The notes under the pieces were generated by a model. The model worked only from the letters and a program-made list of their open reading frames with translations. It searched no databases and was not told the DNA's origin. A stretch of 64,000 nucleotides of DNA from assembly GCF_900116515.1 (NCBI RefSeq), contig NZ_FPBA01000020.1:1-64000 (forward strand), in the 5' to 3' direction. The position numbers and the translations under genes were made by a program. Positions within the stretch are counted from its first letter, which is position 1. Every line of letters starts with the position of its first letter. The DNA comes from Geodermatophilus amargosae. Its GTDB lineage: Bacteria > Actinomycetota > Actinomycetes > Mycobacteriales > Geodermatophilaceae. Shown here in pieces: positions 32,315 through 41,886 of this stretch.

Positions 32315-33319
32315 GTGAAGACCCTCATCGTGCTCGCGCTCGCCGGGCTGGGCGCCCAGCTCGTCGACGGGAGCCTGGGCATGGCCTACGGCGTCACGTC
32401 GACGACGCTGCTGCTCGCCCTCGGCACCAACCCCGCGGCCGCCTCGGCGACCATCCACCTCGCCGAGATCGGCACGACGCTCGCCTCGGGTCTCTCGCAC
32501 TGGAAGTTCGGCAACGTCGACTGGAAGGTCGTCGCCAAGGTCGGCGTCCCCGGCGCCGTCGGCGCCTTCGCCGGCGCGACCGTGCTGTCCACCCTCTCCA
32601 CCGAGGTGGCCGCGCCGGTCATGTCGCTGATCCTGCTGGCGCTCGGCGCCTACCTGCTGGTGCGCTTCACCTTCCGCGGGATCGACCGCCGCAACCTCGG
32701 CAAGCCGGTCCGCAAGCGCTTCCTCGGCCCGCTCGGCCTCGTGGCCGGCTTCGTCGACGCCACCGGCGGCGGCGGCTGGGGCCCGGTCGGCACCCCGGCG
32801 CTGCTGGCCAGCGGCCGCATGGAGCCGCGCAAGGTGATCGGCTCGATCGACACCTCCGAGTTCCTCGTCGCGCTGGCCGCCAGCCTCGGCTTCCTCTTCG
32901 CGCTGGGCTCGCAGGGCGTCGACTTCGCCTGGGTCGCGGCCCTGCTGCTCGGCGGCCTGGTCGCCGCGCCGCTGGCCGCGTGGCTGGTGCGGCACGTGCC
33001 GCCGCGGCTGCTCGGCTCGCTGGTCGGCGGGATCATCGTCCTGACCAACAGCCGCACGTTGCTGCGCAGCGACTGGATCGACGCCTCCGACCCGGTGCGG
33101 TACTCGCTCTACGCCGTGATCTACGCGGTCTGGGCCGCGGCCGTCGCCCACTCCTTCCGCCAGTACCGCAAGGACCGGGCGCAGGAGTCCGCCGACGCCC
33201 TCGCCGCCGAGGCCGCCCGCCTGGCCGAGCAGCCGGAGCTGCACACGCCCGACGCCGCGGACGCCGCGGACCTCGAGCGCAGCCTCCGTGCCGGCCGCCC
33301 GGCGGACCCGCGCGACTAG
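32315..33319 (+). CDS. TauE/SafE (TSUP) anion exporter
   Basis: 334 residues from a GTG with AGGAG about 8 nt upstream. Eight membrane helices; the N-terminal repeat GAQLVDGSLGMAYGVTSTTL and the second half LVAGFVDATGGGGWGPVGTP are the paired signature loops of TSUP transporters, which carry sulfite, sulfonates or related anions. A hydrophilic Ala/Glu-rich tail of about 55 residues extends into the cytosol. Control by the Cys leader peptide upstream supports a role in sulfite or thiosulfate export or uptake. The stop is TAG. Confidence 0.9.
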   Translation: MKTLIVLALAGLGAQLVDGSLGMAYGVTSTTLLLALGTNPAAASATIHLAEIGTTLASGLSHWKFGNVDWKVVAKVGVPGAVGAFAGATVLSTLSTEVAAPVMSLILLALGAYLLVRFTFRGIDRRNLGKPVRKRFLGPLGLVAGFVDATGGGGWGPVGTPALLASGRMEPRKVIGSIDTSEFLVALAASLGFLFALGSQGVDFAWVAALLLGGLVAAPLAAWLVRHVPPRLLGSLVGGIIVLTNSRTLLRSDWIDASDPVRYSLYAVIYAVWAAAVAHSFRQYRKDRAQESADALAAEAARLAEQPELHTPDAADAADLERSLRAGRPADPRD

Positions 33320-33338
33320 CGGCTCCACGGCTCCGCGA

Positions 33339-33370
33339 GAGGCCCCGTCTGGTCCGCCGGGCGGGGCCTC
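33339..33370. terminator. hairpin between convergent genes
   Basis: GAGGCCCC...GGGGCCTC with a 16-base partly paired loop, between the TauE and epimerase ends. Confidence 0.7.
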
Positions 33371-33378
33371 CCGCCGTC

Positions 33379-34356
33379 TCAGCGGGCGGCGAGCAGCGCC
33401 GACTCGAGCTCCTCGGGCAGGCCCGGCTCGGGCAGGCCATGCGGCGTGGGCTGCCGCTCCGGCGTCCCCTGCAGCCAGGCCCAGGTGTCGGCCACGGTCT
33501 CCTGCACCGGCCGGCTCGGCAGGCCCAGCGCCCGGGCGCGGGTGGTGTCGACGTCCCAGGCCGTGCGGGCCGCCTCCCGGGGCAGCCACAGCGGCAGGTG
33601 CAGCCACGGCTCCACACCGGCGGCCAGCGGGTCCTCCTCGGGCACCGCGGCGAACTCCGCGTCGCTGCCGGTGGCCGTCCGGCACTCGGCGAGCAGCCCT
33701 CCGAGCGTGGTCATCCCGGCCGGGCCGGTGGTGTTCACCGGACCGCTCTCCCCGCGCTCGGCCATCTCCACCAGCCACCCGGCCAGGTCCCGGACGTCGA
33801 CCAGCGCGATCGGCTGGTCCAGCGCGTCGGGGACGACGACTCGGCCGCCGCGGGCGATGCGCTCCAGCCACCACGGCAGCCGGCGCACGTTGTCGTGTGG
33901 CCCGACGATCAGGCCGGCGCGGGCGGTGAGGAACCGGCCCGGCAGCGCCGCACCCAGCACCCGCTCGGCGTGCGCCTTGACCGGGCCGTAGTCGTCCTCG
34001 TCGCTCTCCCACACCGGTTCGTCCTCACCCCGGATCGGGCCCGGCGGCCACGTCGAGTAGGCGTTGAGGCTGCTGGTGAACGCGTAGCCGCGCACGCTCC
34101 CGAGCGCGGCCGCGGCGTTGTCGGCGGCCGGCCGGGACTGGCAGGAGGTGTCGACGACGAGGTCCGGCGCCCAGCCGTCCAGGGCGCGCGGCAGGGCCTC
34201 CGGGTCGTCCCGGTCGCCGTGCAGCGCGCGGACGCCGTCCGGGGGCCGGCCGGTCAGCCCGCGGGTGAAGGTGGCCACGTCGTGACCGCGGTCGAGGGCC
34301 GCCGTCACCACGTGCCGGCCGAGGAAGACGGTGCCGCCGAGGACGAGGAGTCGCAT
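33379..34356 (-). CDS. NAD-dependent epimerase/reductase (extended SDR)
   Basis: 325 residues. The Rossmann start is MRLLVLGGTVFLGRHVVTAA (GxxGxxxG). The catalytic region SSLNAYSTWPPG replaces the usual YxxxK with a variant; a Tyr is present at YGPVKAHAE with a Lys four residues on (YGPVK). DVRDLAGWLVEMAE and a C-terminal LPREAARTAWDVDTTRARAL close the fold. Family members reduce or epimerise nucleotide sugars or isoflavone-like compounds; the substrate is open. It stands alone and converges on the TauE gene. Confidence 0.82.
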   Translation of the reverse strand: MRLLVLGGTVFLGRHVVTAALDRGHDVATFTRGLTGRPPDGVRALHGDRDDPEALPRALDGWAPDLVVDTSCQSRPAADNAAAALGSVRGYAFTSSLNAYSTWPPGPIRGEDEPVWESDEDDYGPVKAHAERVLGAALPGRFLTARAGLIVGPHDNVRRLPWWLERIARGGRVVVPDALDQPIALVDVRDLAGWLVEMAERGESGPVNTTGPAGMTTLGGLLAECRTATGSDAEFAAVPEEDPLAAGVEPWLHLPLWLPREAARTAWDVDTTRARALGLPSRPVQETVADTWAWLQGTPERQPTPHGLPEPGLPEELESALLAAR

Positions 34357-34431
34357 GGCCGCAGCCCAGCGCAGCCGCTCCCCCGCCGTCCAGCCGGTTC
34401 ACGGACGGCGTAGGGCTCGGCGGACGGCCCG

Positions 34432-34932
34432 CTACACGGCGCGGGTGACCACCGGGAGGTCGGGCACCTGGGGCAGCGGCTGGGAGCGCGCGGCGGCCAG
34501 CACCATCTCCGGCGAGCGCGGCAGGCCGCGGCGGGTGCACAGCCGCAGCGCCCGCACGCCGGTGATGACGTCGGTCTCCGGCGGCACGACCAGCAGGTGC
34601 GCGACGCGGTTGCCGCCACCCCAGGTCAGGCAGACGACCCCGGCGTCCATGCTGCGGAAACCGCCGGTGCGCACCACGCGGCCGTCGACCACGAGCTTGC
34701 GTGGCGCCGGCAGCCACGGCTCCAGCGGGTAGGTGAAGCGCTCGACCCGCACGCCGCGCCGGTCGAGTGCGGCGACCAGCTCCGGCACCTCGACGGCGAG
34801 GTCGCGCGTGCGGGGGTACCAGGCGCCGTCGAAGGTGTTCTCCCCCGACCCCGCGTCGGCCCGCAGGCTCACCCGGACGTCGATGCCGCCGCGGAAGCCC
34901 TCCGCCCCCCACACTCCCTGGGTCGTCGTCAT
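34432..34932 (-). CDS. DUF5994-family protein
   Basis: 166 residues from ATG 34932. The stretch NTFDGAWYPRTRDLAVEVPE, then WLPAPRKLVVDGRVVRTGGF and a late LLVVPPETD, is the actinobacterial DUF5994 pattern: a WxPxSRDL-like box, a beta sheet and the VVPP strand. No membrane segment, no catalytic motif known. About 75 bp of spacer separates it from the epimerase on the same strand, so a shared transcript is possible. Function unknown. Confidence 0.75.
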   Translation of the reverse strand: MTTTQGVWGAEGFRGGIDVRVSLRADAGSGENTFDGAWYPRTRDLAVEVPELVAALDRRGVRVERFTYPLEPWLPAPRKLVVDGRVVRTGGFRSMDAGVVCLTWGGGNRVAHLLVVPPETDVITGVRALRLCTRRGLPRSPEMVLAAARSQPLPQVPDLPVVTRAV

Positions 34933-35155
34933 CGCTGTCCCCGCCTCCCGCTCAGGTGCACGGGCCCGCGTCCGGGTCCGCACGACGACCGTAGGTCGGC
35001 GCGTCGCCGGGTCCCCGTGCGGCGGAGTCGGGCCTGTCGGACCCCACCGGCTCGCCGTCACCGCAGGTCACGGACTGATCACGAGGCTGCGGGCCCCGAC
35101 AGCACGGAACCCCCGACCGGCGGACCGGACGGGGGCTCCTGTGGGGTGTCGGCGC

Positions 35156-37048
<1,893 letters not shown>

Positions 37049-37159
37049 GCGGAAGGGCACCTCAGGAGGTCGGGGGATCCCGCGGCGGCTGCGCTCGCGG
37101 TACCACGGGTAACGGCCGCCGGCCCGGCGACCTTCCCACTCTAGGCGCTCGGACCGCCG

Positions 37160-37253
37160 GCACCTCCGGCTGCGGCCGGTCGGCCACCCTGTGGACCACC
37201 CCTGCGGCGGCGATCGTGACCAGACTCACGGCCTCGGACGGACTCCGCGCCAT
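37160..37253 (-). pseudogene. partial duplicate of the end of the small membrane gene
   Basis: Minus strand reads SLVTIAAAGVVHRVADRPQP, against GLVTLAAAGVSYAVADRPQP at the end of 37270-37620. DNA identity is clear, including CCGGCTGCGGCCGGTCGGCCACC. It lacks the rest of the gene. A local tandem duplication that has begun to decay. Confidence 0.7.
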
Positions 37254-37269
37254 CCCGCGCCGGGGGCGG

Positions 37270-37620
37270 TCAGCCGGCGAGCCGTCCCGGCTGCGGCCGG
37301 TCGGCCACCGCGTAGCTGACCCCGGCGGCCGCGAGCGTCACCAGACCGACCGCCAGCCACGACGCCATCCCGACGCCGAGTGCCAGGACGTGCGCGAGGA
37401 CGAAGGCCCCGACGTACGAGGCGGCGAGCCCCAGCGCGACCGCCCAACCGCGACGCTGCACCCACAGATGGGCGGCACCCAGCCCGCCGGCGAGGAACAC
37501 CGCACCGCCGAGGGCGCGGATGCCGGTGCCCTGCGCGACGCCGAACCCGGCCGCCAGCCCGACGGCGACGAGGACGGCGGAGGACAGCCGGGTGCGGGCG
37601 CGGGTGAGCGACGTCGTCAT
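37270..37620 (-). CDS. small four-helix membrane protein
   Basis: 116 residues from ATG 37620. Four membrane helices: AVLVAVGLAAGFGVAQGTG, ALGGAVFLAGGLGAAHLWV, ALGLAASYVGAFVLAHVLAL and WLAVGLVTLAAAGVSYAV. The start MTTSLTRARTRLSS is basic and cytosolic, giving an in-in topology. Common as a hypothetical protein in actinobacteria. The last 25 codons are duplicated just downstream. Confidence 0.75.
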   Translation of the reverse strand: MTTSLTRARTRLSSAVLVAVGLAAGFGVAQGTGIRALGGAVFLAGGLGAAHLWVQRRGWAVALGLAASYVGAFVLAHVLALGVGMASWLAVGLVTLAAAGVSYAVADRPQPGRLAG

Positions 37621-37676
37621 GCCGCCAGTGTCCCCTCGGGACGGGAGTGCGGATGACCAGGTGGGCTGATCGTGCT

Positions 37677-37768
37677 GCGTCCTGGCTCACGGTCGACGGT
37701 GAGCCGGGACGCGCCACGGTGAGCCAGGACGCGCGAGGGCCCCGGACGCACGTGGCGTCCGGGGCCCT
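37677..37768. repeat. nested inverted and direct repeats
   Basis: GCGTCCTGGCTCAC (37677-37690) is followed by two inverted copies (37699-37712 with one change, 37719-37732), so two hairpins compete for one arm. Next, GAGGGCCCCGGACGC and its complement form a hairpin at 37736-37768. Together with the dispersed repeat at 37771 this fills the gap between two genes. Confidence 0.75.
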
Positions 37769-37770
37769 CC

Positions 37771-37825
37771 GGCCCCGTCCCGGGGCCCGCCGCGAGCGGA
37801 GCGAGGGGTGGGGAGGACGGGGTCC
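37771..37825 (+). repeat. dispersed palindromic repeat, copy 1
   Basis: 55 bp, GGCCCCGTCC at one end and GGACGGGGTCC at the other. It abuts the yceI stop codon exactly. About 80% identical to copies at 50660-50713 (inverted) and 54108-54161. May serve as the yceI terminator. Confidence 0.85.
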
Positions 37826-38383
37826 TTACCGGAGCACGGCCTCGATCTCGAGCTCGACGTCGATCTTGTCGCCGACGACGACGCCGCCGCCGTCCATCGG
37901 CATGTCGATGTCGACGCCGTAGGCCTTGCGGGAGATGGAGGTCTTGGCGCTGAAGCCGGCGCGGTAGCCGCCGTAGGCGTCGGGGCCGAAGCCGTTGAGC
38001 TCGAGGGCCAGCGTGACCGGCTTGGTGATGCCCTTGATGGTCAGGTCGCCCTGGACGCTCCAGTCCTCGCCGTCGGCGACGACGCCGGTCGAGCGGAAGG
38101 TCATCACGGTGTGGTTGCCGACGTCGAAGAAGTCCGCGGAGCGGATGTGCGCGTCGCGCTGCTCCTGGCGGGTGTCGATCGAGTCCATGTCGATGGTGGC
38201 GGTCACCGAGGAGGCGGCCGGGTCCTCGGCGGTGACGAGCTCACCGGAGAACTTCGTGAAGTAGCCGCGGACCTTGCTCACCATCATGTGGCGCACGGAG
38301 AAGCCGACGGTGGAGTGGGCGGCGTCGATGTCCCAGGTGCCGGCGACGTACCCGGGGATCTGGACGGCGGTGGTGCTGGTCAT
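37826..38383 (-). CDS. YceI-family lipocalin-like protein
   Basis: 185 residues. The YceI barrel is complete: TWDIDAAHSTVGFSVRHMMV near the start, VTATIDMDSIDTRQEQRDAH with HIRSADFFDV, DLTIKGITKPVTL and FSAKTSISRKAYGV. No signal peptide, so cytosolic, as in most actinobacterial members. The fold binds isoprenoids or amides; in some organisms it is acid- or quinone-stress induced. It is divergent from a MarR gene with two matching operator-like sites between them. Confidence 0.92.
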   Translation of the reverse strand: MTSTTAVQIPGYVAGTWDIDAAHSTVGFSVRHMMVSKVRGYFTKFSGELVTAEDPAASSVTATIDMDSIDTRQEQRDAHIRSADFFDVGNHTVMTFRSTGVVADGEDWSVQGDLTIKGITKPVTLALELNGFGPDAYGGYRAGFSAKTSISRKAYGVDIDMPMDGGGVVVGDKIDVELEIEAVLR

Positions 38384-38400
38384 GACTGGACCTCTCGATG

Positions 38401-38447
38401 GTTGAACGCTTGACTTTCGCGGTCCGTAGCGTAGTTGAGCGCTTGAC
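38401..38447. promoter_or_regulatory. two MarR-type operator copies
   Basis: GTTGAACGCTTGACT (38401-38415) and GTTGAGCGCTTGACT (38433-38447), 32 bp apart (three turns). Each is an imperfect dyad. They lie between the divergent yceI and marR starts. Confidence 0.72.
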
Positions 38448-38470
38448 TATTCCGCCAGTACCCTGGAGGC

Positions 38471-38977
38471 ATGACGACGCAGGTGTCACCCGGTGCGGGG
38501 CCGGCGCCCGAGCCGCCCGTCGGGGAGCCGCGCTGGCTCGACGCCGAGGAGCAACGGGCCTGGCGGGCCTGGCTCTACAGCACCCAGCTGCTCAACGACC
38601 GGCTCGACCGCGAGCTGATGCGGGCCACCGGCATCCCGCACACCTACTACGAGATCCTCGTCCAGCTGTCGGAGACCCCGGACCGGCAGATGCGGATGAG
38701 CGAGCTCGCCGACCGCTGCCTGTCCTCCCGCAGCCGGCTGTCCCACGCGGTGTCCCGGCTGGAGGAGCGCGGCTGGGTGCGCCGGCAGGAGTGCGCCGAG
38801 GACGGCCGCGGACTGCTGGCCGTCCTCACCGACGAGGGCTTCGCCGCCCTGGAGGCCGCGGCGCCGATCCACGTCGAGGGGGTGCGCACCCACCTGTTCG
38901 ACCAGCTCACCCTCGAGCAGGTCGCGGCGATGCGCGACCTCGGCGAGACGCTGCTGCGCCACCTCGACCCCTCCTGA
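38471..38977 (+). CDS. MarR-family regulator
   Basis: 168 residues. Winged helix: HTYYEILVQLSETPDRQMRM, recognition helix SSRSRLSHAVSRLEERGWVR, wing RQECAEDGRGLLAVLTDEG. The helix-1 region (LNDRLDRELMRATG) forms the dimer. It probably represses itself and yceI through the two sites upstream and lets go on binding a phenolic or oxidised ligand. TACCCT ends 6 nt before the ATG, so the message may be leaderless although GGAGG is also there. Confidence 0.9.
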   Translation: MTTQVSPGAGPAPEPPVGEPRWLDAEEQRAWRAWLYSTQLLNDRLDRELMRATGIPHTYYEILVQLSETPDRQMRMSELADRCLSSRSRLSHAVSRLEERGWVRRQECAEDGRGLLAVLTDEGFAALEAAAPIHVEGVRTHLFDQLTLEQVAAMRDLGETLLRHLDPS

Positions 38978-39057
38978 GGGCCTCCTCCCGCGGCACGACG
39001 GGCGGGTCCTCCCCCGGGTGGACGACGGACGGCGCGGCGCTGCCTAGGGTCGTCCCG

Positions 39058-40233
39058 ATGGACGAGCGCCCTCTCCTCGAGACCCTCGCGGCGAGGCTGC
39101 GCGAGCGGCCCTTCGAGGTCGACGCCGCGATCGCCGCCGCGGTGGGGCTGGTCACCGTCGTCGCGCCGGCGCAGACCTACCACGGGGCCGAGTTCCCCGC
39201 CTTCGTCCTCGGCGTGCTGCTGGTCGCGCCGCTGGCCTGGCGGCGGCGGGCACCGGTCCCCGCGGCCGCCGTCGTCACCGTCGCGGGCCTGCTCGAGCTG
39301 GTGGCGGGCACGGACTTCCTCGCCGCGAACGTCGCCGCGCTGATGATGGTCTACGCGCTGGCCGCCTACGCGCCGCCGTGGGCCGCGCGGGCGGGCCTGC
39401 TCCTCGGCCTGGCCGGCGCCGTCCTCGCCTCGCTGCGCTGGTACTCCGCCGACTCCAGCGACGCGCTGCTGGTCACCGTCGGCGCCATCGCCGTCTCCGT
39501 CGTCGCGGCGTGGGCGCTGGGCCGGCTCCGCCGCTCCCGCCTCGGCGAGGTCGTCGGCCTGGCCGAGCGGGCACGGCTGCTGGAGGTCGAGCGCGACCAG
39601 GAGATGCGGCTGGCGGCCACCGCCGAGCGGGCCCGCATCGCCCGCGAGATGCACGACGTCGTCGCCCACTCCCTGTCGGTGGTGATCGCCCAGGCCAACG
39701 GCGGGCGCTACGCCGGGCGCACCGACCCCGAGGCGGCCACCGGTGCGCTGGAGGCGATCGCCGGCACCGGGCGCCAGGCGCTCACCGACATGCGCGCCCT
39801 GCTCGGCGTGCTGCGCGAGGACCGCCGCGAGGAGTACGCCCCGCAGCCCGACGTCGCCGCGATCCCGGTCCTGGTCGACGACGTCCGGGCCAGCGGGCTC
39901 GACGTCGACCTGCTGGTGGAGGGCGAGCCGCGGCCGATGGCGGCCGGCCCGCAGCTGGCCGCCTACCGGATCGTGCAGGAGTCGCTGACCAACGTCCTCA
40001 AGCACGCCGGCCCCGCCTGCCGGGCGTGGGTGCGGCTGCACTGGCGGCCCGACGTGCTGGAGCTGTCGGTCCTCGACGACGGCCGCGGGGCCGGGGCGGT
40101 CACCGGCGACGGCCGCGGGCAGGGGCTGCGCGGGATGGCCGAGCGCGCCCAGCTGCACCGCGGGCGCCTGGAGGCGGGGCCCGCGGCGGCGGCGGGTTCG
40201 GCGTGCACGCGGTGCTGCCGCTCGGGGGGCACG
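39058..40233 (+). CDS. sensor histidine kinase (NarL-type), fused in frame to its regulator
   Basis: Four or five membrane helices (residues about 25-160), then a HisKA_3 helix with the phospho-His in IAREMHDVVAHSLSVVIAQA, and a HATPase domain ending GAGAVTGDGRGQGLRGMAER. The frame then runs into the response regulator without a stop. The normal kinase ending (GFGVHAVLPLGG) is present but in another frame, between a GCG repeat and a G6 run. So this is either a true fusion by frameshifts or a sequence error. No ribosome-binding site; TAGGGT ends 7 nt before the ATG. I place the end at the regulator start. Confidence 0.8.
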
Positions 40234-40917
40234 GTGATCCGGGTGGTCCTGGTCGACGACCAGCAGATGGTGCGCGCGGGCTTCCGCATGGTCATCGACT
40301 CCCAGCCCGACCTCACCGTCGTCGGCGAGGCCGGCGACGGTGAGGCGGCCGTGGCGCTGCTGCGGTCCACCCCCGCCGACGTCGTCCTCATGGACGTGCG
40401 CATGCCCGGCACCGACGGCATCGAGGCGACCCGCCAGGTGACCGCGCTGCCCGACCCGCCGCGGGTGGTCGTGCTGACCACCTTCGACCTCGACGAGTAC
40501 GTCGTGGCCGCGATCGGCGCAGGGGCCAGCGGCTTCCTGCTCAAGGACGCCCCGCCGGAGGAGATGCTGGACGCCGTCCGCACGGTGCACGCCGGCGACT
40601 CGGTGATCGCGGCCAGCTCCACCCGCCGGCTGCTGCAGCACGTGGCGCCGATGCTGCGCGGCGCGGCGCCCACGACGGTCGGCGGCGGCACGGAGCTGAC
40701 CGAGCTGACCCCGCGCGAGCGCGAGGTGCTGGTGCAGATGGCGCTCGGAGCCACCAACACCGAGATCGCCCAGCGGTTGTTCGTCAGCGAGGCGACGGTG
40801 AAGACGCACGTCGGACGGGTGCTGGCCAAGACCGCCTCGCGCGACCGCGTGCAGGCCGTCGTCCTGGCCTACCGCACCGGCCTCGTCTCCCCCGCCGACC
40901 TCCTCCGGGACGCCTGA
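40234..40917 (+). CDS. NarL/LuxR-type response regulator
   Basis: 227 residues if begun at the GTG at 40234, with GGGGGG upstream. The receiver has RVVLVDDQQMVRAGF (acidic pair), the phospho-Asp in DVVLMDVRMPGTDGIE, Thr in LTTFD and Lys in FLLKDAPP. The C-terminal HTH is LTPREREVLVQMALGATNTEIA with SEATVKTHVGRVLAKTASRDR. It is in the same open frame as the kinase, so a 619-residue hybrid is possible. The downstream ABC exporter 190 bp away is the likely target, as is usual for this arrangement. Confidence 0.88.
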   Translation: MIRVVLVDDQQMVRAGFRMVIDSQPDLTVVGEAGDGEAAVALLRSTPADVVLMDVRMPGTDGIEATRQVTALPDPPRVVVLTTFDLDEYVVAAIGAGASGFLLKDAPPEEMLDAVRTVHAGDSVIAASSTRRLLQHVAPMLRGAAPTTVGGGTELTELTPREREVLVQMALGATNTEIAQRLFVSEATVKTHVGRVLAKTASRDRVQAVVLAYRTGLVSPADLLRDA

Positions 40918-41109
40918 GCGGTCCCCGAACGGCAGAGAGGGCCATTTCTGCCGCCCGGGCCCACGGACGTACGACCGGGGGATGACGGCGGGCTCCGACC
41001 GCGGGGGCAGGGCCGCCGGCCGGCGGTTCACCGCTGACGACGACGCGGGAGGACGCCGCCGCCCGCGAGGGTTCCTCCCGTCCCGAGAAGCGATCCGCGG
41101 AGGTCCGAA

Positions 41110-41883
41110 GTGTCCGTCCCCGTCATGACCGTCCCCGGCGAGCCGCCGGCGTCGGTGTCGTCCGCCGCCGTCCGCGCCACCGGCCTCACCAAGGTCTACG
41201 GCTCCGGCGAGACCGCCGTCCACGCGCTGGCCGGCGTGGACGTCGCCTTCGCCCGGGGTGAGTTCACCGCGATCATGGGCCCGTCCGGATCGGGCAAGTC
41301 GACGCTCATGCACTGCCTGGCTGGGCTCGACACCGCCACCTCCGGGCAGGTCTTCCTCGGCGACACCGAGCTGACCCGGCTGCGCGACGACGAGCTCACC
41401 CGGCTGCGCCGCGACCGGATCGGCTTCGTCTTCCAGGCCTTCAACCTGCTGCCGGTGCTCGACGCCCGCGAGAACGTCGTGCTGCCGATGCAGCTGGCCG
41501 GCCGCCGCCCCGACCCGGCCTGGTTCGACGCCGTCATCGCCCGCCTCGGCCTGCGCGAGCGGCTGCGCCACCGCCCCTCGGAGCTCTCCGGCGGCCAGCA
41601 GCAGCGGGTCGCCATCGCCCGCGCGCTGCTCCCCCGCCCCGACGTCGTCTTCGCCGACGAGCCCACCGGCAACCTCGACTCGCGCAGCGGCGCGGAGGTG
41701 CTCGACCTGCTCCGCAGCAGCGTCCGCGAGACCGGCCAGACCGTCGTCATGGTCACGCACGACCCGACGGCGGCCTCCTACGCCGACCGCGTCGTGCTCC
41801 TGGCCGACGGCCGCCCCGCCGGCGAGGTCGACCGGCCCACCGCCGCGTCGGTGCTCGAGGCGCTGCGCGGGCTCGGGGACTGA
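41110..41883 (+). CDS. ABC exporter ATP-binding protein (LolD/MacB-like)
   Basis: 257 residues from a GTG with GGAGG 7 nt upstream. Walker [11 protein letters not shown]-loop [13 protein letters not shown], signature [15 protein letters not shown], Walker [14 protein letters not shown]-loop VTHDP. The order and the AFNLLP motif place it with MacB/LolD ATPases that drive FtsX-type permeases from the cytosol. It is separated from the permease by only a few bases. A two-component system lies upstream, typical of peptide-antibiotic response modules. Confidence 0.95.
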   Translation: MSVPVMTVPGEPPASVSSAAVRATGLTKVYGSGETAVHALAGVDVAFARGEFTAIMGPSGSGKSTLMHCLAGLDTATSGQVFLGDTELTRLRDDELTRLRRDRIGFVFQAFNLLPVLDARENVVLPMQLAGRRPDPAWFDAVIARLGLRERLRHRPSELSGGQQQRVAIARALLPRPDVVFADEPTGNLDSRSGAEVLDLLRSSVRETGQTVVMVTHDPTAASYADRVVLLADGRPAGEVDRPTAASVLEALRGLGD

Positions 41884-41886
41884 CCG

